DNA from: Cellulomonas sp. NS3
Lineage (GTDB): Bacteria > Actinomycetota > Actinomycetes > Actinomycetales > Cellulomonadaceae
DNA length: 64,000 nt
Direction of reading: 5' to 3'
Assembly: GCF_024757985.1 (NCBI RefSeq)
Contig: NZ_CP103289.1
Location: 3,844,001 to 3,908,000 of the forward strand
Shown here: positions 17,941 through 28,381 of the stretch, in pieces
Layout of the letters: every line of letters begins with the position of its first letter
Numbering within the stretch: position 1 is the stretch's first letter
Translations under genes and position numbers: made by a program
Notes under the pieces: model-generated
Database searches by the model: none
Told to the model about the DNA's origin: nothing
What the model saw: the letters and a program-made list of their open reading frames with translations, nothing else

Positions 17941-19329
17941 TCACACGCGCGCGCGTCCGTTCCCCGCTCCCGCGCCGGCGCCGTCGCCGGTCCCGAACCA
18001 GCCGATCGGGTCCGCGGCGACCGCCCGCAGCACCGCGAGGGCGCCCCCCGTCATCGCCGGGTACTCCCCCGCCCGGGCCTCGCTCAGCTCGACGGGTGAC
18101 CACCCCCCGAAGATGACACAGCGGTCGAGCTGCTCCGCGACCGCGTCGCGCACGTGCGGGTAGATCTGCCCGAACGTGCCGCCGAGCACGACGAGCCCCA
18201 CGTCGACCACGTTGACCACGTTCGCGAGCGCGACGCCGAGCGCGGTGCCGCCCCGGTGCAGCGAGTCGAGCGCCGCCCGGTCCCCCGCGCCGGCCGCCGC
18301 GACGAGGCTCGCGAGCGGGGCACCGGGCTCGAGCCCCGCCCCGCGCACGAGCGCGTCCAGCCCCGCGTACTCCTCGAGCGTCCCGCGGCCCGGGCCGAAC
18401 GGGTCGAGCACGGTGTGCCCGAGCTCGCCGCTCCACCCGTGCCGGCCCAGGAAGATCTCGCCGTCGAGCACGATCGCTCCGCCGATGCCGACCTCGCCGG
18501 AGACGTACACGAAGCTCGGGCGGCCCGCCGACCTGCGCGCATGGGCCTCGGCGCGCGCGGCCAGGTTCGCCTCGTTGGCCAGTCGCGGCGGGAACCCCGC
18601 GAGCACCGGGTGCCTCGTCAGGTGCGCGACGACATCGACGTCGCGCCACCCCAGGTTCGGCGCGACGCGCAGCGGGCCGGTCACGCGGTCGACCAGCCCG
18701 GGCAGCGCGAGCGCCGTGCCCGCGACCCGGACCCCGTCGGCGCTGAGGTTCGCGGCGACCCGGCCCGCCATCTGGGCGAGCCGGTCGAGCACGGCCTCGG
18801 GCCGGCTGCCGCGCAGGTCCCCGAGCTCGACGCGCTCCGTCAGGACGCGCCCCGCGAGGTCGAGCGCGCGCACGCCGACGTAGTCGACGTTGACCTCCAT
18901 GCCGAGCGCCGCGACGGTGCCGCGTGCGGGCGCGAGCGGGACCGCCGGCCGGCCCGCGCGCTGCGAGACGAGCGGCTCGAGCTCCACGACGAGCTGCGCC
19001 GCGATGAGCTGGTCGACGAGCCCCGAGACGGTCGCACGGGCGAGGCCGGTGGCGGACGCGATGTCGGCGCGCGAGAGCGGCGCGTGCGCGTCGAGGACGT
19101 GCTGGAGCGTGAGGCTCAGGTTGTGCTCGCGCAGCGACGCCTGACCCGCGGCCCGGCCCGGTGCGCGCACGCGGGTCGCCGACGGGCGGCCGCGTGCCGG
19201 GAGCGCGCCGGACGGCCGGGTGCCCCGAGCGGCGCGGCCCGTCGGCGCGACGGCGGGCGGGGCGACGGGCGCGTCGGCCTGCGCCGACGCCCCGGGCGGC
19301 GCGGCGGCGGCGGACCGGTCGGGCGTCAT
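17941..19329 (-). CDS. ROK-family transcriptional repressor (XylR-like)
   Basis: Predicted repressor of xylose uptake and catabolism. 462 residues: a ~60-residue Ala/Pro/Arg-rich N-terminal tail, a winged helix ([27 protein letters not shown]), then a ROK sugar-kinase-like domain with [17 protein letters not shown] and GHGW-type [11 protein letters not shown]. The usual zinc motif CxCGxxGCxE after the GH is absent; the loop reads [13 protein letters not shown] with no Cys. ATG at 19329 is 76 nt from divergent xylA. A TAGGGT -10 element (19337-19342, minus strand) would give an almost leaderless message. The shared operator overlaps this start region, suggesting autoregulation. Confidence 0.9.
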   Translation of the reverse strand: MTPDRSAAAAPPGASAQADAPVAPPAVAPTGRAARGTRPSGALPARGRPSATRVRAPGRAAGQASLREHNLSLTLQHVLDAHAPLSRADIASATGLARATVSGLVDQLIAAQLVVELEPLVSQRAGRPAVPLAPARGTVAALGMEVNVDYVGVRALDLAGRVLTERVELGDLRGSRPEAVLDRLAQMAGRVAANLSADGVRVAGTALALPGLVDRVTGPLRVAPNLGWRDVDVVAHLTRHPVLAGFPPRLANEANLAARAEAHARRSAGRPSFVYVSGEVGIGGAIVLDGEIFLGRHGWSGELGHTVLDPFGPGRGTLEEYAGLDALVRGAGLEPGAPLASLVAAAGAGDRAALDSLHRGGTALGVALANVVNVVDVGLVVLGGTFGQIYPHVRDAVAEQLDRCVIFGGWSPVELSEARAGEYPAMTGGALAVLRAVAADPIGWFGTGDGAGAGAGNGRARV

Positions 19330-19332
19330 GAC

Positions 19333-19361
19333 TTGACCCTAGCCGCTCCCGCGGATAAGTT
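19333..19361 (+). promoter_or_regulatory. Predicted xylA promoter
   Basis: TTGACC (19333-19338), 17-bp spacer, TAAGTT (19356-19361). The ROK operator starts at the -10, so bound repressor would block polymerase. Confidence 0.65.
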
Positions 19362-19376
19362 CACTCATACAACAAA
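19356..19376. promoter_or_regulatory. Predicted ROK (XylR-like) operator at xylA
   Basis: 21-bp imperfect palindrome TAAGTTCA-CTCAT-ACAACAAA. The reverse-strand half-site TTTGTTGT is identical to that at 17732. Common form of the two sites: TWWRTTSW-N5-WSAACWWA, AT-rich in a very GC-rich genome. Confidence 0.78.
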
Positions 19377-19405
19377 TCCCGCCGGCTCTCGTGGAGGAGA
19401 ACCCG

Positions 19406-20593
19406 ATGGCGCCCAAGGCCACCCCCGCAGACAAGTTCTCGTTCGGTCTCTGGACCGTCGGGTGGGAGGCGCGCGACCAGTTCGGCGACGCGACCCGCCC
19501 GTGGCTCGACCCGGTCGAGTCCGTGCACCAGCTCGCCAAGCTCGGCGTCGCGCACGTGACGTTCCACGACGACGACGTCGTCCCGTTCGGTTCCGACGCG
19601 ACGACGCGCGACGAGATCCTCGCCCGCTTCAAGGGCGCGCTCGACGAGACCGGCATCACCGTCGAGATGGTCACGACGAACACGTTCACGCACCCGATGT
19701 TCAAGGACGGCGCGTTCACCTCGAACGACCGCCGCGTGCGCCGCTACGCGCTGCGCAAGATCGTCCGCAACGTCGACCTCGCCGCCGAGCTCGGTGCCGA
19801 CACCTTCGTCATGTGGGGTGGCCGCGAGGGCGCGGAGTACGACTCCGCGAAGGACCTCAACGCCGCGCACGACCGCTACGCCGAGGGCATCGACACCGTT
19901 GCCGCGTACATCAAGGAGAAGGGCTACGGGCTGAAGATCGCCATCGAGCCCAAGCCCAACGAGCCCCGCGGCGACATCATCCTCCCGACGATCGGGCACG
20001 CGATCGGCTTCATCGCCAAGCTCGAGCACGGCGACATCGTCGGCCTCAACCCGGAGACGGGCCACGAGCAGATGGCCGGCCTCAACTACACGTCGGGCAT
20101 CGCCCAGGCGCTGTGGGCGGGCAAGCTGTTCCACATCGACCTCAACGGCCAGCGGTCCATCAAGTACGACCAGGACCTCGTCTTCGGTCACGGCGACCTG
20201 TTCTCCGCGTTCGCCACGGTCGACCTCGTCGAGAACGGCTTCCCGAGCGGCGGCCCGCGCTACGACGGCCCCCGCCACTTCGACTACAAGCCGTCGCGCA
20301 CCGAGAGCATGGAGGGTGTCTGGGCGTCCGCCGAGGCGAACATCCGCACCTACCTGCTGCTCAAGGAGCGTGCGCTCGCGTTCCGCGCGGACCCCGAGGT
20401 CCAGGCGGCGCTCGAGGCGTCCGGCGTGCTCGAGCTCGCGCAGCCCACGCTCGGCGAGGGCGAGACCCTGGCCGACCTCCTGGCCGACCGCTCCGCGTAC
20501 GAGGACCTCGACGTCGACGCCGTCGCGGCGCGCGGCTTCGACTTCGTGCACCTCAACCAGCTCGCGCTCGAGCACGCCATCGGCGCGCGCTGA
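19406..20593 (+). CDS. xylA: Xylose isomerase, actinomycete type
   Basis: Converts D-xylose to D-xylulose in the cytoplasm with two divalent metals. 395 residues, the shorter actinomycete class (~388). Visible motifs: [15 protein letters not shown] near residue 14, [12 protein letters not shown] with the catalytic His, [25 protein letters not shown] (metal/substrate Glu and Lys), [15 protein letters not shown] and [12 protein letters not shown] at 19406 with GGAGGAGA 6 nt upstream is preferred over the in-frame start at 19391. First gene of xylA-xylB, controlled by the operator at its -10. Confidence 0.97.
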   Translation: MAPKATPADKFSFGLWTVGWEARDQFGDATRPWLDPVESVHQLAKLGVAHVTFHDDDVVPFGSDATTRDEILARFKGALDETGITVEMVTTNTFTHPMFKDGAFTSNDRRVRRYALRKIVRNVDLAAELGADTFVMWGGREGAEYDSAKDLNAAHDRYAEGIDTVAAYIKEKGYGLKIAIEPKPNEPRGDIILPTIGHAIGFIAKLEHGDIVGLNPETGHEQMAGLNYTSGIAQALWAGKLFHIDLNGQRSIKYDQDLVFGHGDLFSAFATVDLVENGFPSGGPRYDGPRHFDYKPSRTESMEGVWASAEANIRTYLLLKERALAFRADPEVQAALEASGVLELAQPTLGEGETLADLLADRSAYEDLDVDAVAARGFDFVHLNQLALEHAIGAR

Positions 20594-20635
20594 CCGCTGC
20601 TGACCCCGCACCACCGCACGACCCGAGAAACCCCG

Positions 20636-20676
20636 GCCGGGCCCGGCGACCGCACCCCGCGGACGCCGGGCCCGGC
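20636..20676 (+). other. Hairpin between xylA and xylB
   Basis: A perfect 13-bp stem (gccgggcccggcg 20636-20648, cgccgggcccggc 20664-20676) with a 15-nt loop lies in the 107-nt xylA-xylB gap. It may lower xylB expression relative to xylA or protect the xylA 3' end. Confidence 0.55.
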
Positions 20677-20700
20677 TCCTCGCACGAAGGGCACACGCAC

Positions 20701-22185
20701 ATGACGCTCGTCGCCGGGGTGGACTCCTCCACCCAGTCCTGCAAGGTCGTCGTCCGCGACGCGCAGACGGGGGCGCTCGTCCGCTCCGGGCGCGCCTCGC
20801 ACCCCGACGGCACCGAGATCGACCCCGCCCGCTGGTGGGACGCGCTCCAGGCCGCGATCGCGGACGCGGGCGGGCTCGACGACGTCGACGCGATCGCCGT
20901 CGGCGGTCAGCAGCACGGCATGGTCGCGCTCGACGCGGACGGGAACGTGGTCCGCGACGCGCTGCTGTGGAACGACACGCGCTCCGCGCAGGCCGCCCTC
21001 GACCTCATCGGCGAGCTCGACGGCACGCCGCGCGACGGCGCCGTCGGTGCGGCCGAGGGGGCCCCGCTGCTGGACGGCGCGAGCGCCTGGGCGCAGGCCA
21101 CCGGGTCGGTGCCCGTCGCCTCGCTCACCGTCACGAAGCTGCGCTGGCTGCGCGACGCCGAGCCGGAGAACGCCGCGCGCGTCGCCGCCGTCGCCCTCCC
21201 CCATGACTGGCTCACGTGGCGCCTCGCGGGCCACGGGCCGGGCTCCGGCCGCACCGGGCTGGAGGCGCTCACGACGGACCGCTCCGACGCCTCCGGCACC
21301 GGCTACTGGTCGCCCTTCACCGACGACTACCGCCGCGACCTCCTCGAGCTCGCGCTCGGCCACGACGCGGTGCTGCCGCGGGTCGTGCGTCCGGGCGATC
21401 CCGCCGGGACCTCGACGGTCGGCGCGCGCGGTCCGCTGCTGGGCGCCGGCGCGGGCGACAACGCCGCCGCGGCCCTCGGCCTCGGGCTCGTGCCCGGCGA
21501 CGTCGCGATCTCGATCGGCACGTCCGGTGTCGTCTCGGCGATCGCCTCCGCGCCCAGCGCCGACGGCTCGGGCCTCGTCACCGGCTTCGCCGACGCGACC
21601 GGTGCGTTCCTGCCGCTGGCCTGCACGCTCAACGCCTCGCGCGTGCTCGACGCCGCGGCGCGCATGCTCGGGGTCGACCACGCGGGCCTCTCGGAGCTCG
21701 CGCTCTCCGCGCCCGCCGGCGCCGACGGCCTCGTCCTCGTGCCCTACCTCGAGGGCGAGCGCACGCCCAACAAGCCGGACGCCACCGGGGCGCTGCACGG
21801 CCTGCGACTCGCGAACACGACCCCGGCGCACCTCGCCCGGGCGGCCGTCGAGGGCATGCTGTGCGCGCTCGCCGACGGGCTCGACGCGCTGCGGGCGCAG
21901 GGCGTCCAGGTCGAGCGCGTGTTCCTCATCGGCGGCGGCGCGCAGTCGCAGGCCGTCCGGGAGATCGCGCCGAGCGTCCTCGGGCTCGACGTGACCGTGC
22001 CGACGCCCGGCGAGTACGTGGCCGACGGGGCCGCGCGCCAGGCGGCGTGGGTCCTCTCGGGCGAGCCCACGCCGCCCGCGTGGACCGGCGCCGGCGAGTC
22101 GACGGTCTACCGCGCGGAGCCCGCGCCGCACGTGCGCGCGCAATACGCGGCGGTGCGCGAGCTCACCGGGACCCGTCCCGCCTGA
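20701..22185 (+). CDS. xylB: Xylulokinase
   Basis: Phosphorylates D-xylulose to xylulose 5-phosphate for the pentose phosphate pathway. FGGY kinase, 494 residues: N-terminal phosphate loop [18 protein letters not shown], substrate region [16 protein letters not shown] and [11 protein letters not shown]-binding [20 protein letters not shown] and SIGTSGVV, C-terminal [18 protein letters not shown] at 20701 begins directly after a GC-rich spacer (cacgaagggcacacgcac), with an AAGGG site. A 1343-codon frame that includes this gene is an antisense frame of the ROK gene joined to it and is not a real fusion. Confidence 0.95.
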   Translation: MTLVAGVDSSTQSCKVVVRDAQTGALVRSGRASHPDGTEIDPARWWDALQAAIADAGGLDDVDAIAVGGQQHGMVALDADGNVVRDALLWNDTRSAQAALDLIGELDGTPRDGAVGAAEGAPLLDGASAWAQATGSVPVASLTVTKLRWLRDAEPENAARVAAVALPHDWLTWRLAGHGPGSGRTGLEALTTDRSDASGTGYWSPFTDDYRRDLLELALGHDAVLPRVVRPGDPAGTSTVGARGPLLGAGAGDNAAAALGLGLVPGDVAISIGTSGVVSAIASAPSADGSGLVTGFADATGAFLPLACTLNASRVLDAAARMLGVDHAGLSELALSAPAGADGLVLVPYLEGERTPNKPDATGALHGLRLANTTPAHLARAAVEGMLCALADGLDALRAQGVQVERVFLIGGGAQSQAVREIAPSVLGLDVTVPTPGEYVADGAARQAAWVLSGEPTPPAWTGAGESTVYRAEPAPHVRAQYAAVRELTGTRPA

Positions 22186-22266
22186 GCCGACCGACGCGCG
22201 TCCGCCCGGTGCGGGGTGGGCGCGCGTCCCGCCCGGCCCGGGTGCCCTCCCACCCGGTCCGGACGC

Positions 22267-22306
22267 ACGAGTGCCCGGCACCCATGGGGTGGTGCCGGGC
22301 ACTCGT
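22267..22306. terminator. Bidirectional terminator xylB/lsr2
   Basis: A perfect 16-bp stem (acgagtgcccggcacc 22267-22282, ggtgccgggcactcgt 22291-22306) with an 8-nt loop lies between convergent genes. Confidence 0.85.
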
Positions 22307-22350
22307 CACGTTCCGTGCACCGCGGGCGACCGCGGCAGGGTCGGGCTGGG

Positions 22351-22701
22351 TCAGTGCGCAGCCTCGTAGGCGGCCTTGACGTCCGCCGAGATGCGACCGC
22401 GCTCCGAGACCGGGTGGCCGTTCGCCTTGGCCCAGTCGCGGATGGCGCCTGCGTCACCGCTCGACGACGAGCCGGACGTGCGACGCGTGCTGCGCCCGCC
22501 GCGGCCGGCCGACGAGGACGCCCGCCCGCCCGTCTTGCGCGCGTGACCCACCCACGTCGCGAGCGACTCGCGCAGCTCGTTCGCGTGCGCCGACGTCAGG
22601 TCGATCTCGTAGGAGACGCCGTCGATCGAGAAAGAGACGGTCTCGTCGGCGGTTCCGCCGTCAATGTCGTCGACGAGCAGGACCTGGACCTTCTGGGCCA
22701 T
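22351..22701 (-). CDS. lsr2: Lsr2-family nucleoid-associated protein
   Basis: DNA-bridging xenogeneic silencer that coats AT-rich DNA. 116 residues: an N-terminal dimerisation domain (MAQKVQVLLVDDIDGG, VSYEIDLTSAHANELRESL), a Ser/Gly/Arg-rich linker, and a C-terminal DNA-binding domain with IRDWAKANGHPVSERGRIS, containing the RGR motif that inserts in the minor groove. ATG at 22701 with AGGAGAAG upstream; an in-frame extension to 22761 is not needed. It follows lysS and a small membrane protein, the same neighbourhood as in mycobacteria. Confidence 0.96.
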   Translation of the reverse strand: MAQKVQVLLVDDIDGGTADETVSFSIDGVSYEIDLTSAHANELRESLATWVGHARKTGGRASSSAGRGGRSTRRTSGSSSSGDAGAIRDWAKANGHPVSERGRISADVKAAYEAAH

Positions 22702-22811
22702 TGTTCTTCTCCTGGTGCGAGGGGGGATTCTCACGGGGTGTTGAACGCAGCATCGCACCATTCGAAAGTCGCGTCAAAGGGGACGCGGGCGCACCGCCCG
22801 AACAGCGAGTG

Positions 22812-23000
22812 TCAGATATCTGATTCAGCCCGGGCGGATTTGGCCTTCGCGGCGCGCTCCGCATCCTGCGCATCCATGCGCGCCAATGCGGCGCGTTCCG
22901 TGCGGTCGGCATTCACGAGCGCCCGCATCACATACCAGAAGATCGCGCCGACGCCCACCGAGGGCAGCAGCGCGGCGAGGGCGAGAAGGAAGCCGTTCAT
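22812..23000 (-). CDS. Small membrane protein, function unknown
   Basis: 62 residues: one N-terminal membrane span (FLLALAALLPSVGVGAIFWYVM) followed by a charged, Ala-rich helix (NADRTERAALARMDAQDAERA). It lies between lysS and lsr2 in the same direction, 54 nt after lysS. The amphipathic charged tail and low-bias composition suggest a real gene, and I recall similar short proteins at this place in related actinomycetes. No function can be given. Confidence 0.75.
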   Translation of the reverse strand: MNGFLLALAALLPSVGVGAIFWYVMRALVNADRTERAALARMDAQDAERAAKAKSARAESDI

Positions 23001-23054
23001 CGCGACAAGTCTACGCCCGGCGATCTCACCGGGTGCCCGACCGCGCTTTTCCGC

Positions 23055-24572
23055 TCAGACCTGCGGCTTCACGAGCGGGAACAGGATCGTCTCGCGGACG
23101 CCGAGCCCCGTCAGCGCCATGAGCAGGCGGTCGACACCCATCCCCATGCCCCCCGCGGGCGGCATCGCGTACTCGACCGCGGTGAGGAAGTCCTCGTCGA
23201 GCTGCATCGCCTCGTCGTCGCCCGCGGCCGCGAGCAGGGCCTGCGCCTCGAAACGCTGGCGCTGGATCACCGGGTCGACGAGCTCGGAGTAGGCGGTCGC
23301 GAGCTCGAAACCGCGCACGTACAGGTCCCACTTCTCGACGAGCCCGCGCCTGGTGCGGTGGTCGCGCGTGAGCGGGCTGGTCTCGACCGGGAAGTCGCGC
23401 ACGAACGTCGGCGCCCACAGGTCGTTCCCGACGTGGTGCTCCCACAGCTCCTCGACGAGCTTGCCGTGGTTCTGCCGGCGGGGGTCGATCTGGATGTCGA
23501 ACTTCTCCACGAGAGCCGTGAGCCGCTCGTCGGGCGTGTCGTGCGTGATCTCCTCGCCGAGCGCCTCCGAGAGCGACTCGTACATCGACAGCTGCGTCCA
23601 CTGCCCGCCGAGGTCGTACTCCTCGCCGTTCGGGAGCGTCACGACCGTGCCGCCGAGCGCGTCGTTCGCGGCGGTCTGCACGAGGTCCTGCGTGAGGACC
23701 GCCATCGTGTCGTAGTCGCCGTAGGCCTCGTACGCCTCGAGCATCGCGAACTCGGGCGAGTGCGTGGAGTCGGCGCCCTCGTTGCGGAAGTTCCGGTTGA
23801 TCTCGAAGACGCGCTCGATCCCGCCCACGACGGCGCGCTTGAGGAACAGCTCGGGGGCGATCCGCAGGTACAGCTCGATGTCGAACGCATTCATGTGCGT
23901 GACGAACGGGCGCGCCGCGGCGCCGCCGGCCTGCGTCTGCAGCATCGGCGTCTCGATCTCGAGGAACTCGCGCCCGTGCAGGTTGTCGCGCAGCGAGCGC
24001 ACGACGGCGGCGCGCAGGCGGGCGGCGTCGCGCGCGGCCGGGCGGGCGATGAGGTCGACGTAGCGCTGGCGGACGCGGGCCTCCTCCGAGAGGTCCTTGT
24101 GCAGCACCGGGAGCGGGCGCAGCGCCTTCGCCGCGACCTGCCACTCGTCCGCGAACACCGAGAGCTCGCCGCGGCGCGAGGAGATGACGCGCCCGTGCAC
24201 GAACAGGTGGTCGCCGAGGTCGACGAGCGCCTTGAACCGGCTCAGCGACTCCTCGCCCACCTCGGCGAGGCTCAGCATGACCTGCAGGCGGGTGCCCTCG
24301 CCGTCCTGGAGCGTCGCGAAGCACAGCTTGCCGGTGTTGCGCAGGAACACGACGCGCGCCGCGACGCCCACGAGGTCGTCCGTCTCGGTGCCCGGCTCGA
24401 GGTCCGGGTGCGCCGCGCGGACCTGCGCGAGCGTGTGCGTGCGCGGCACCGAGACCGGGTACGCCTCGCCCTCGGCGAGCAGGCGCTCACGCTTCTCGCG
24501 GCGGACCCGCATCTGCTCGGGGAGGTCCTCGGTCTGCTCGTCGTCCGCCCCGGCGGGCACGCTGTCGGTCAC
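23055..24572 (-). CDS. lysS: Lysyl-tRNA synthetase, class II
   Basis: Charges tRNA-Lys. 505 residues: an N-terminal OB-fold anticodon-binding domain ([24 protein letters not shown]), then the class II core with motif 2 [16 protein letters not shown] and motif 3 [15 protein letters not shown]. Length is normal. GTG at 24572 has an AGGA site 8 nt upstream. It is 40 nt after nadC in the same direction, so the two may be cotranscribed. Confidence 0.97.
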   Translation of the reverse strand: MTDSVPAGADDEQTEDLPEQMRVRREKRERLLAEGEAYPVSVPRTHTLAQVRAAHPDLEPGTETDDLVGVAARVVFLRNTGKLCFATLQDGEGTRLQVMLSLAEVGEESLSRFKALVDLGDHLFVHGRVISSRRGELSVFADEWQVAAKALRPLPVLHKDLSEEARVRQRYVDLIARPAARDAARLRAAVVRSLRDNLHGREFLEIETPMLQTQAGGAAARPFVTHMNAFDIELYLRIAPELFLKRAVVGGIERVFEINRNFRNEGADSTHSPEFAMLEAYEAYGDYDTMAVLTQDLVQTAANDALGGTVVTLPNGEEYDLGGQWTQLSMYESLSEALGEEITHDTPDERLTALVEKFDIQIDPRRQNHGKLVEELWEHHVGNDLWAPTFVRDFPVETSPLTRDHRTRRGLVEKWDLYVRGFELATAYSELVDPVIQRQRFEAQALLAAAGDDEAMQLDEDFLTAVEYAMPPAGGMGMGVDRLLMALTGLGVRETILFPLVKPQV

Positions 24573-24612
24573 TGGACGATCCTACCGACCGGCGCACGCC
24601 TGCCCGTCGGCG

Positions 24613-25551
24613 TCAGGCCGTCCCGGCGGGCGTCAGGTCGAGCGCGACGTCCAGGATCGGGCTCGAGTGCGTCAGGGCCCCGACCGAGAGGTAGTCGACG
24701 CCGGTGCGCGCGACGTCGGCGGCGACGTCGAGCGTCAGGTTGCCCGTCGCCTCGAGCTCGACCCTGCCGGTGCGCGCCTCGCCCGCGCGCACCGCGGCGA
24801 CGACCTCGGTCAGCACCGCGGGCGGCATGTTGTCGAGCAGCAGGAACCGGGCCCCGACCTCGACCGCCTCGAGCGCCTGCGCGAGCGTGTCGGCCTCGAC
24901 CTGGATCGTCACGTCGGGGAAGCGCGTGCGCACCGCGTCGACCGCCGCGGCGACCGAGCCCGCGGCCACGACGTGGTTGTCCTTGACCATCGCGACGTCG
25001 TACAGGCCCATGCGCTTGTTCGTGCCGCCGCCGCAGCGCACCGCGTACTTCTCGAGCGCGCGCAGGCCCGGCGTCGTCTTGCGGGTGTCGAGCACCTGGG
25101 CGCCCGTGCCGTCGAGCGCGTCGGCCCAGCGGCGCGTGTGGGTCGCGACGCCCGACGCGCGCGAGACGAGGTTGAGCAGCGTCCGCTCGGCGACGAGCAG
25201 GACCTGGACGGGTCCGGTGAGCGTCGCGAGCACGTCGCCGCGGCGCACGCGCGTGCCGTCGGGGACGCGCAGGTCGACCGTCGCCGGCGCGAGGGCAAGC
25301 CGCGTCGCGACCTGGCCGAGCACCTCGGCGACGACGACGAGCCCCGCGACCACCCCGTCGGCGCGCGCGACGACGTCCGCCGTCCCGGTCTCGTGCGCCG
25401 GGACGGTCGCCTGCGTCGTCACGTCGCGGCCCGGGGCCGGGCCGAGGTCCTCGTCGAGCGCGATGCCCACGAGCCGCGCGAGCCACGCGGCGTCGGGCGC
25501 GTCGTGCGGTGCGGCGGGGGTCGGGGCGTCGGGCGGGGTCTGCGCGGTCAC
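24613..25551 (-). CDS. nadC: Nicotinate-nucleotide pyrophosphorylase (carboxylating)
   Basis: Converts quinolinate and PRPP to nicotinate mononucleotide with loss of CO2, the third step of NAD synthesis. 312 residues: ALDEDLGPAPGRDVTTQA N-terminal signature, AERTLLNLVSRASGVAT, LDTRKTTPGLRALEKYAVRCGG and MVKDNHV quinolinate/PRPP motifs, LLLDNMPP, and SVGALTHSSPILDVALD at the end. GTG at 25551 keeps a short Pro/Ala-rich N-terminus; a longer frame to 25689 runs into the rhodanese promoter region. nadB is nearby but separated by a rhodanese gene on the opposite strand; nadA is not in the window. Confidence 0.95.
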   Translation of the reverse strand: MTAQTPPDAPTPAAPHDAPDAAWLARLVGIALDEDLGPAPGRDVTTQATVPAHETGTADVVARADGVVAGLVVVAEVLGQVATRLALAPATVDLRVPDGTRVRRGDVLATLTGPVQVLLVAERTLLNLVSRASGVATHTRRWADALDGTGAQVLDTRKTTPGLRALEKYAVRCGGGTNKRMGLYDVAMVKDNHVVAAGSVAAAVDAVRTRFPDVTIQVEADTLAQALEAVEVGARFLLLDNMPPAVLTEVVAAVRAGEARTGRVELEATGNLTLDVAADVARTGVDYLSVGALTHSSPILDVALDLTPAGTA

Positions 25552-25715
25552 GGCGCCACGGTAGCCGCGCCGCACGGGGCACGTGGACCGGCGCCCGTCC
25601 GTGCCCCACGTGGGTCGTGTCGCTTCCGTTCGGGGCGCGGGCACCCCATCCTGGGACGCGGCCGCCCGCCGTCGGCCCCGGCGCACCACCGCCGTCCCAC
25701 CCGAGGAGGACCCGC

Positions 25716-26036
25716 GTGAACGAGATCGACGTCGCCCGGCTGCACGCGCTGCTGAGCGAAGACCCCACCGCGACGGTCGTGGACGTGCGCGAGGCCGACG
25801 AGTACGCCGGCGGCCACGTCCCCGGGGCGCTGTCGGTGCCGCTGTCGGAGCTCGTCGCGCGCGCGCCCGAGGTCCTCGGCCTGCCGACGCCCGTGCACCT
25901 CGTGTGCGAGTCGGGCGGGCGCTCGGCGCAGGCCGCGGGGTGGCTCGAGGCGCAGGGCGTCGAGTCCGTCAACGTCGTGGGCGGGACGAGCGCGTGGCGC
26001 CGCGCCGGGCTCCCGGTGGAGGTGCCGGGGCGCTGA
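25716..26036 (+). CDS. Rhodanese-like domain protein
   Basis: Single-domain sulfurtransferase of 106 residues. Motifs: VVDVREADEYAGGHVPGALSV (the CH2A-like region) and active-site loop VCESGGRSAQAA with the persulfide Cys, then VVGGTSAWRRAGLPV. GTG at 25716 has GAGGAGGA 6 nt upstream. It stands alone, divergent from nadC and convergent with nadB, breaking an otherwise leftward block of more than 20 kb. Substrate unknown; GlpE-like thiosulfate sulfurtransferase activity is the default guess. A weak hairpin (cgacgg 26045-26050 / ccgtcg 26055-26060) follows the stop. Confidence 0.88.
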   Translation: MNEIDVARLHALLSEDPTATVVDVREADEYAGGHVPGALSVPLSELVARAPEVLGLPTPVHLVCESGGRSAQAAGWLEAQGVESVNVVGGTSAWRRAGLPVEVPGR

Positions 26037-26120
26037 CGTCCGGCCGACGGCTCGCCGTCGTCGGGGCCGGGGGCGGACACGGCTGACGTGCCCCTGACGT
26101 CCGGCACGGTCCTGCCGTCG

Positions 26121-27893
26121 TCAGGCCGGCGGGACGTCCCCCGCGAGCGGCACCCGCTCGGTCACCAGCCGCCCCTCCGCGTCGAGGCGCACCTCGATCC
26201 GCAGGCGCCACGCGTCGTCGGGCACCGGGAAGTCGGTGCGGGTGTGCCCGCCGCGGCTCTCCTCGCGCTCGAGCGCCGTCGCGGTGAGCGCGGTCGCGAC
26301 CTGGTGCACGTTCGTCGTCTCCCACTCGGCGGTCTGCGGGTCGGCGACGACGCCCGAGGAGCCGTGCGAGACGACGTGCGCGTCGGTCCGGACGCCCGCG
26401 AGCCCCTCGGCGGCCGCCCGCAGCCCCTCGCCGGAGCGCAGGACCCCCGGGCCCGACGACGCGAGCCGCTGGATGCGCGAACGGCTCGCACCCGCCACCA
26501 GCGCGGCGCGTCCCGGGCGCTGCTCGGGGTCTTCGGGGACCAGGTCCCCGGCGCCGACCCGCTCGGCGATGTCCCGCGCGGCGCGGTGGGCGAACACGAG
26601 GCCCTCGAGGAGCGAGTTCGAGGCCAGCCGGTTCGCGCCGTGCACGCCCGTGCACGCGACCTCGCCGACCGCGTAGAGCCCGCGCAGCGACGACCGGCCC
26701 ACGAGGTCGGTGACGATGCCGCCCGAGTGGTAGTGCTGCGCGGGGGCGACCGGCACGAGGTCGGTCGTCAGGTCGATGCCGTGCTGGAGCAGGCGGTCGT
26801 GGATCGTCGGGAAGCGCCGGCGCAGGAACTCGGCGCCGAGGTGCCGCGCGTCGAGCAGGACGTGCTCGGAGCCGGTGCGGGCCATCTGCGTGACGATCGC
26901 GTGCGCGACGACGTCCCGCGGCGCGAGCTCGGCCATCGGGTGCACCGCGGGCATGAAGCGCACGCCGTCGGTGTCGAGCAGGTACGCGCCCTCACCGCGG
27001 ACGGCCTCCGAGACGAGCGTGAGCTGCCCGCGCACGCCCGAGCCGAGCCACAGCACCGTCGGGTGGAACTGCACGAACTCGAGGTCGCCGAGGCGGGCAC
27101 CGGCCCGCAGCGCCGCGGCGATCCCGTCGCCCGTCGCCTGCACCGGGTTCGTCGACGAGCGGAACACCTGCCCGATGCCGCCGGTCGCGAGCACGACCGC
27201 GGGGGCCAGCGCCGCGCCCACGCCGTCGCGCGTGCCCTCGCCGATCACGTGCAGCGTCACGCCGCACACCGCGCCGGGCTCGCCGCCCGGTCCGCGCGGG
27301 CCGGTGAGCAGGTCGAGCACGAGCGCGTGCTCGACGACCTCGATGCCCGGGTCGGCGCGCACGGCGTCGAGCTGGGCGACGAGCGCGCGGGAGATCTCGG
27401 CACCGGTCGCGTCCCCACCGGCGTGCGCGATCCGGTCGGCGTGGTGGCCGCCCTCGCGGGTCAGCGCGATCTCGCCGTCCGCCGCGCGGTCGAACACGGC
27501 CCCGCCCGCGACGAGCTCGCGCACGCGCGCCGGCCCCTCGGTCACGAGCACCTCGACCGCGCGCGGGTCGCACACACCGGCCCCGGCGACGAGCGTGTCG
27601 GTCAGGTGCGCCGAGGGCGAGTCCGTCGGGTCGAGCGCGGCCGCGATGCCGCCCTGCGCCCACAGCGTCGACCCCGACGCCAGCACCCCCTTCGTCACGA
27701 GCAGGACGCGCGGGACGCGGGTGCGCAGCTCGAGCGCGGCCGTGAGGCCGGCGATGCCCGAGCCGACGACGACCGCGTCGGCCCGCACGGTCCACCCCGG
27801 CTCCGGCGCCGCGAGGTGCGAGGCGAGGACGACGCCCTCCCCCTCGCGCGCCTCGAGCCCCTGCGGGTTCGCCGGCGCCGGGGCGAGGGTCAT
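26121..27893 (-). CDS. nadB: L-aspartate oxidase
   Basis: FAD enzyme that oxidises L-aspartate to iminoaspartate for quinolinate synthesis. 590 residues: dinucleotide-binding [60 protein letters not shown], catalytic-domain [13 protein letters not shown] and [25 protein letters not shown]. Start ATG at 27893 overlaps the panD stop (ATGA), so it is translationally coupled to the pantothenate genes. Somewhat longer than the E. coli enzyme (540) because of a Gly/Pro insertion and a longer C-terminal helix region. Confidence 0.95.
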   Translation of the reverse strand: MTLAPAPANPQGLEAREGEGVVLASHLAAPEPGWTVRADAVVVGSGIAGLTAALELRTRVPRVLLVTKGVLASGSTLWAQGGIAAALDPTDSPSAHLTDTLVAGAGVCDPRAVEVLVTEGPARVRELVAGGAVFDRAADGEIALTREGGHHADRIAHAGGDATGAEISRALVAQLDAVRADPGIEVVEHALVLDLLTGPRGPGGEPGAVCGVTLHVIGEGTRDGVGAALAPAVVLATGGIGQVFRSSTNPVQATGDGIAAALRAGARLGDLEFVQFHPTVLWLGSGVRGQLTLVSEAVRGEGAYLLDTDGVRFMPAVHPMAELAPRDVVAHAIVTQMARTGSEHVLLDARHLGAEFLRRRFPTIHDRLLQHGIDLTTDLVPVAPAQHYHSGGIVTDLVGRSSLRGLYAVGEVACTGVHGANRLASNSLLEGLVFAHRAARDIAERVGAGDLVPEDPEQRPGRAALVAGASRSRIQRLASSGPGVLRSGEGLRAAAEGLAGVRTDAHVVSHGSSGVVADPQTAEWETTNVHQVATALTATALEREESRGGHTRTDFPVPDDAWRLRIEVRLDAEGRLVTERVPLAGDVPPA

Positions 27894-28381
27894 CGCGCCG
27901 TGCCGGGGATCGCCGGGTGCGGGCCCTGCACGAGCGAGCGGCCCTGCGCGAACGGCACGCCGCTCGGCTCGAGCCCCGAGAGCTCGGTCCACTCGGGCGG
28001 CACCTGGCCCGGGTCGTCGCCCGCGCCGACGATGCGGTTGTCCGCGTCGACGAGCACGACGTGCGGGGAGTACGTGCGTGCCTCGGCGTCCGAGAGCATG
28101 CCGTAGGCGATGAGGATCACGACGTCGCCGGGGTGCACGAGGTGCGCCGCGGCCCCGTTGATGCACACCTGGCCCGAGCCGGCCTCGCCCGCGATCGCGT
28201 ACGTCGTCAGCCGCGCGCCGTTGGTGACGTCGACGACGTCGACCTGCTGGCCGGGGAGCAGGTCCGCGGCGGCGAGCAGGTCGGCGTCCACCGTGATCGA
28301 CCCGACGTAGTGCAGGTCGGCCTGCGTCACGGTCGCACGGTGGATCTTGCCGATCATCATCGGTCGCTGGAGCGAGGTCAT
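27890..28381 (-). CDS. panD: Aspartate 1-decarboxylase precursor
   Basis: Makes beta-alanine from aspartate, using a pyruvoyl group formed by self-cleavage. 163 residues: [20 protein letters not shown] contains the Gly27-Ser28 cleavage site; [10 protein letters not shown] and [21 protein letters not shown]-like core follow. The C-terminus is ~35 residues longer than the E. coli protein, as in many actinobacteria. ATG at 28381 overlaps the panC stop by 4 nt; MMIGKIH further in is an alternative start. Confidence 0.95.
   Translation of the reverse strand: MTSLQRPMMIGKIHRATVTQADLHYVGSITVDADLLAAADLLPGQQVDVVDVTNGARLTTYAIAGEAGSGQVCINGAAAHLVHPGDVVILIAYGMLSDAEARTYSPHVVLVDADNRIVGAGDDPGQVPPEWTELSGLEPSGVPFAQGRSLVQGPHPAIPGTAR

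Noticed and set aside
18154-22185. 1343-codon plus-strand frame suggesting a giant xylose protein
   Set aside because: The first two thirds are an antisense frame of the ROK gene and an out-of-frame reading of xylA; only the part from 20701 is real (xylB).
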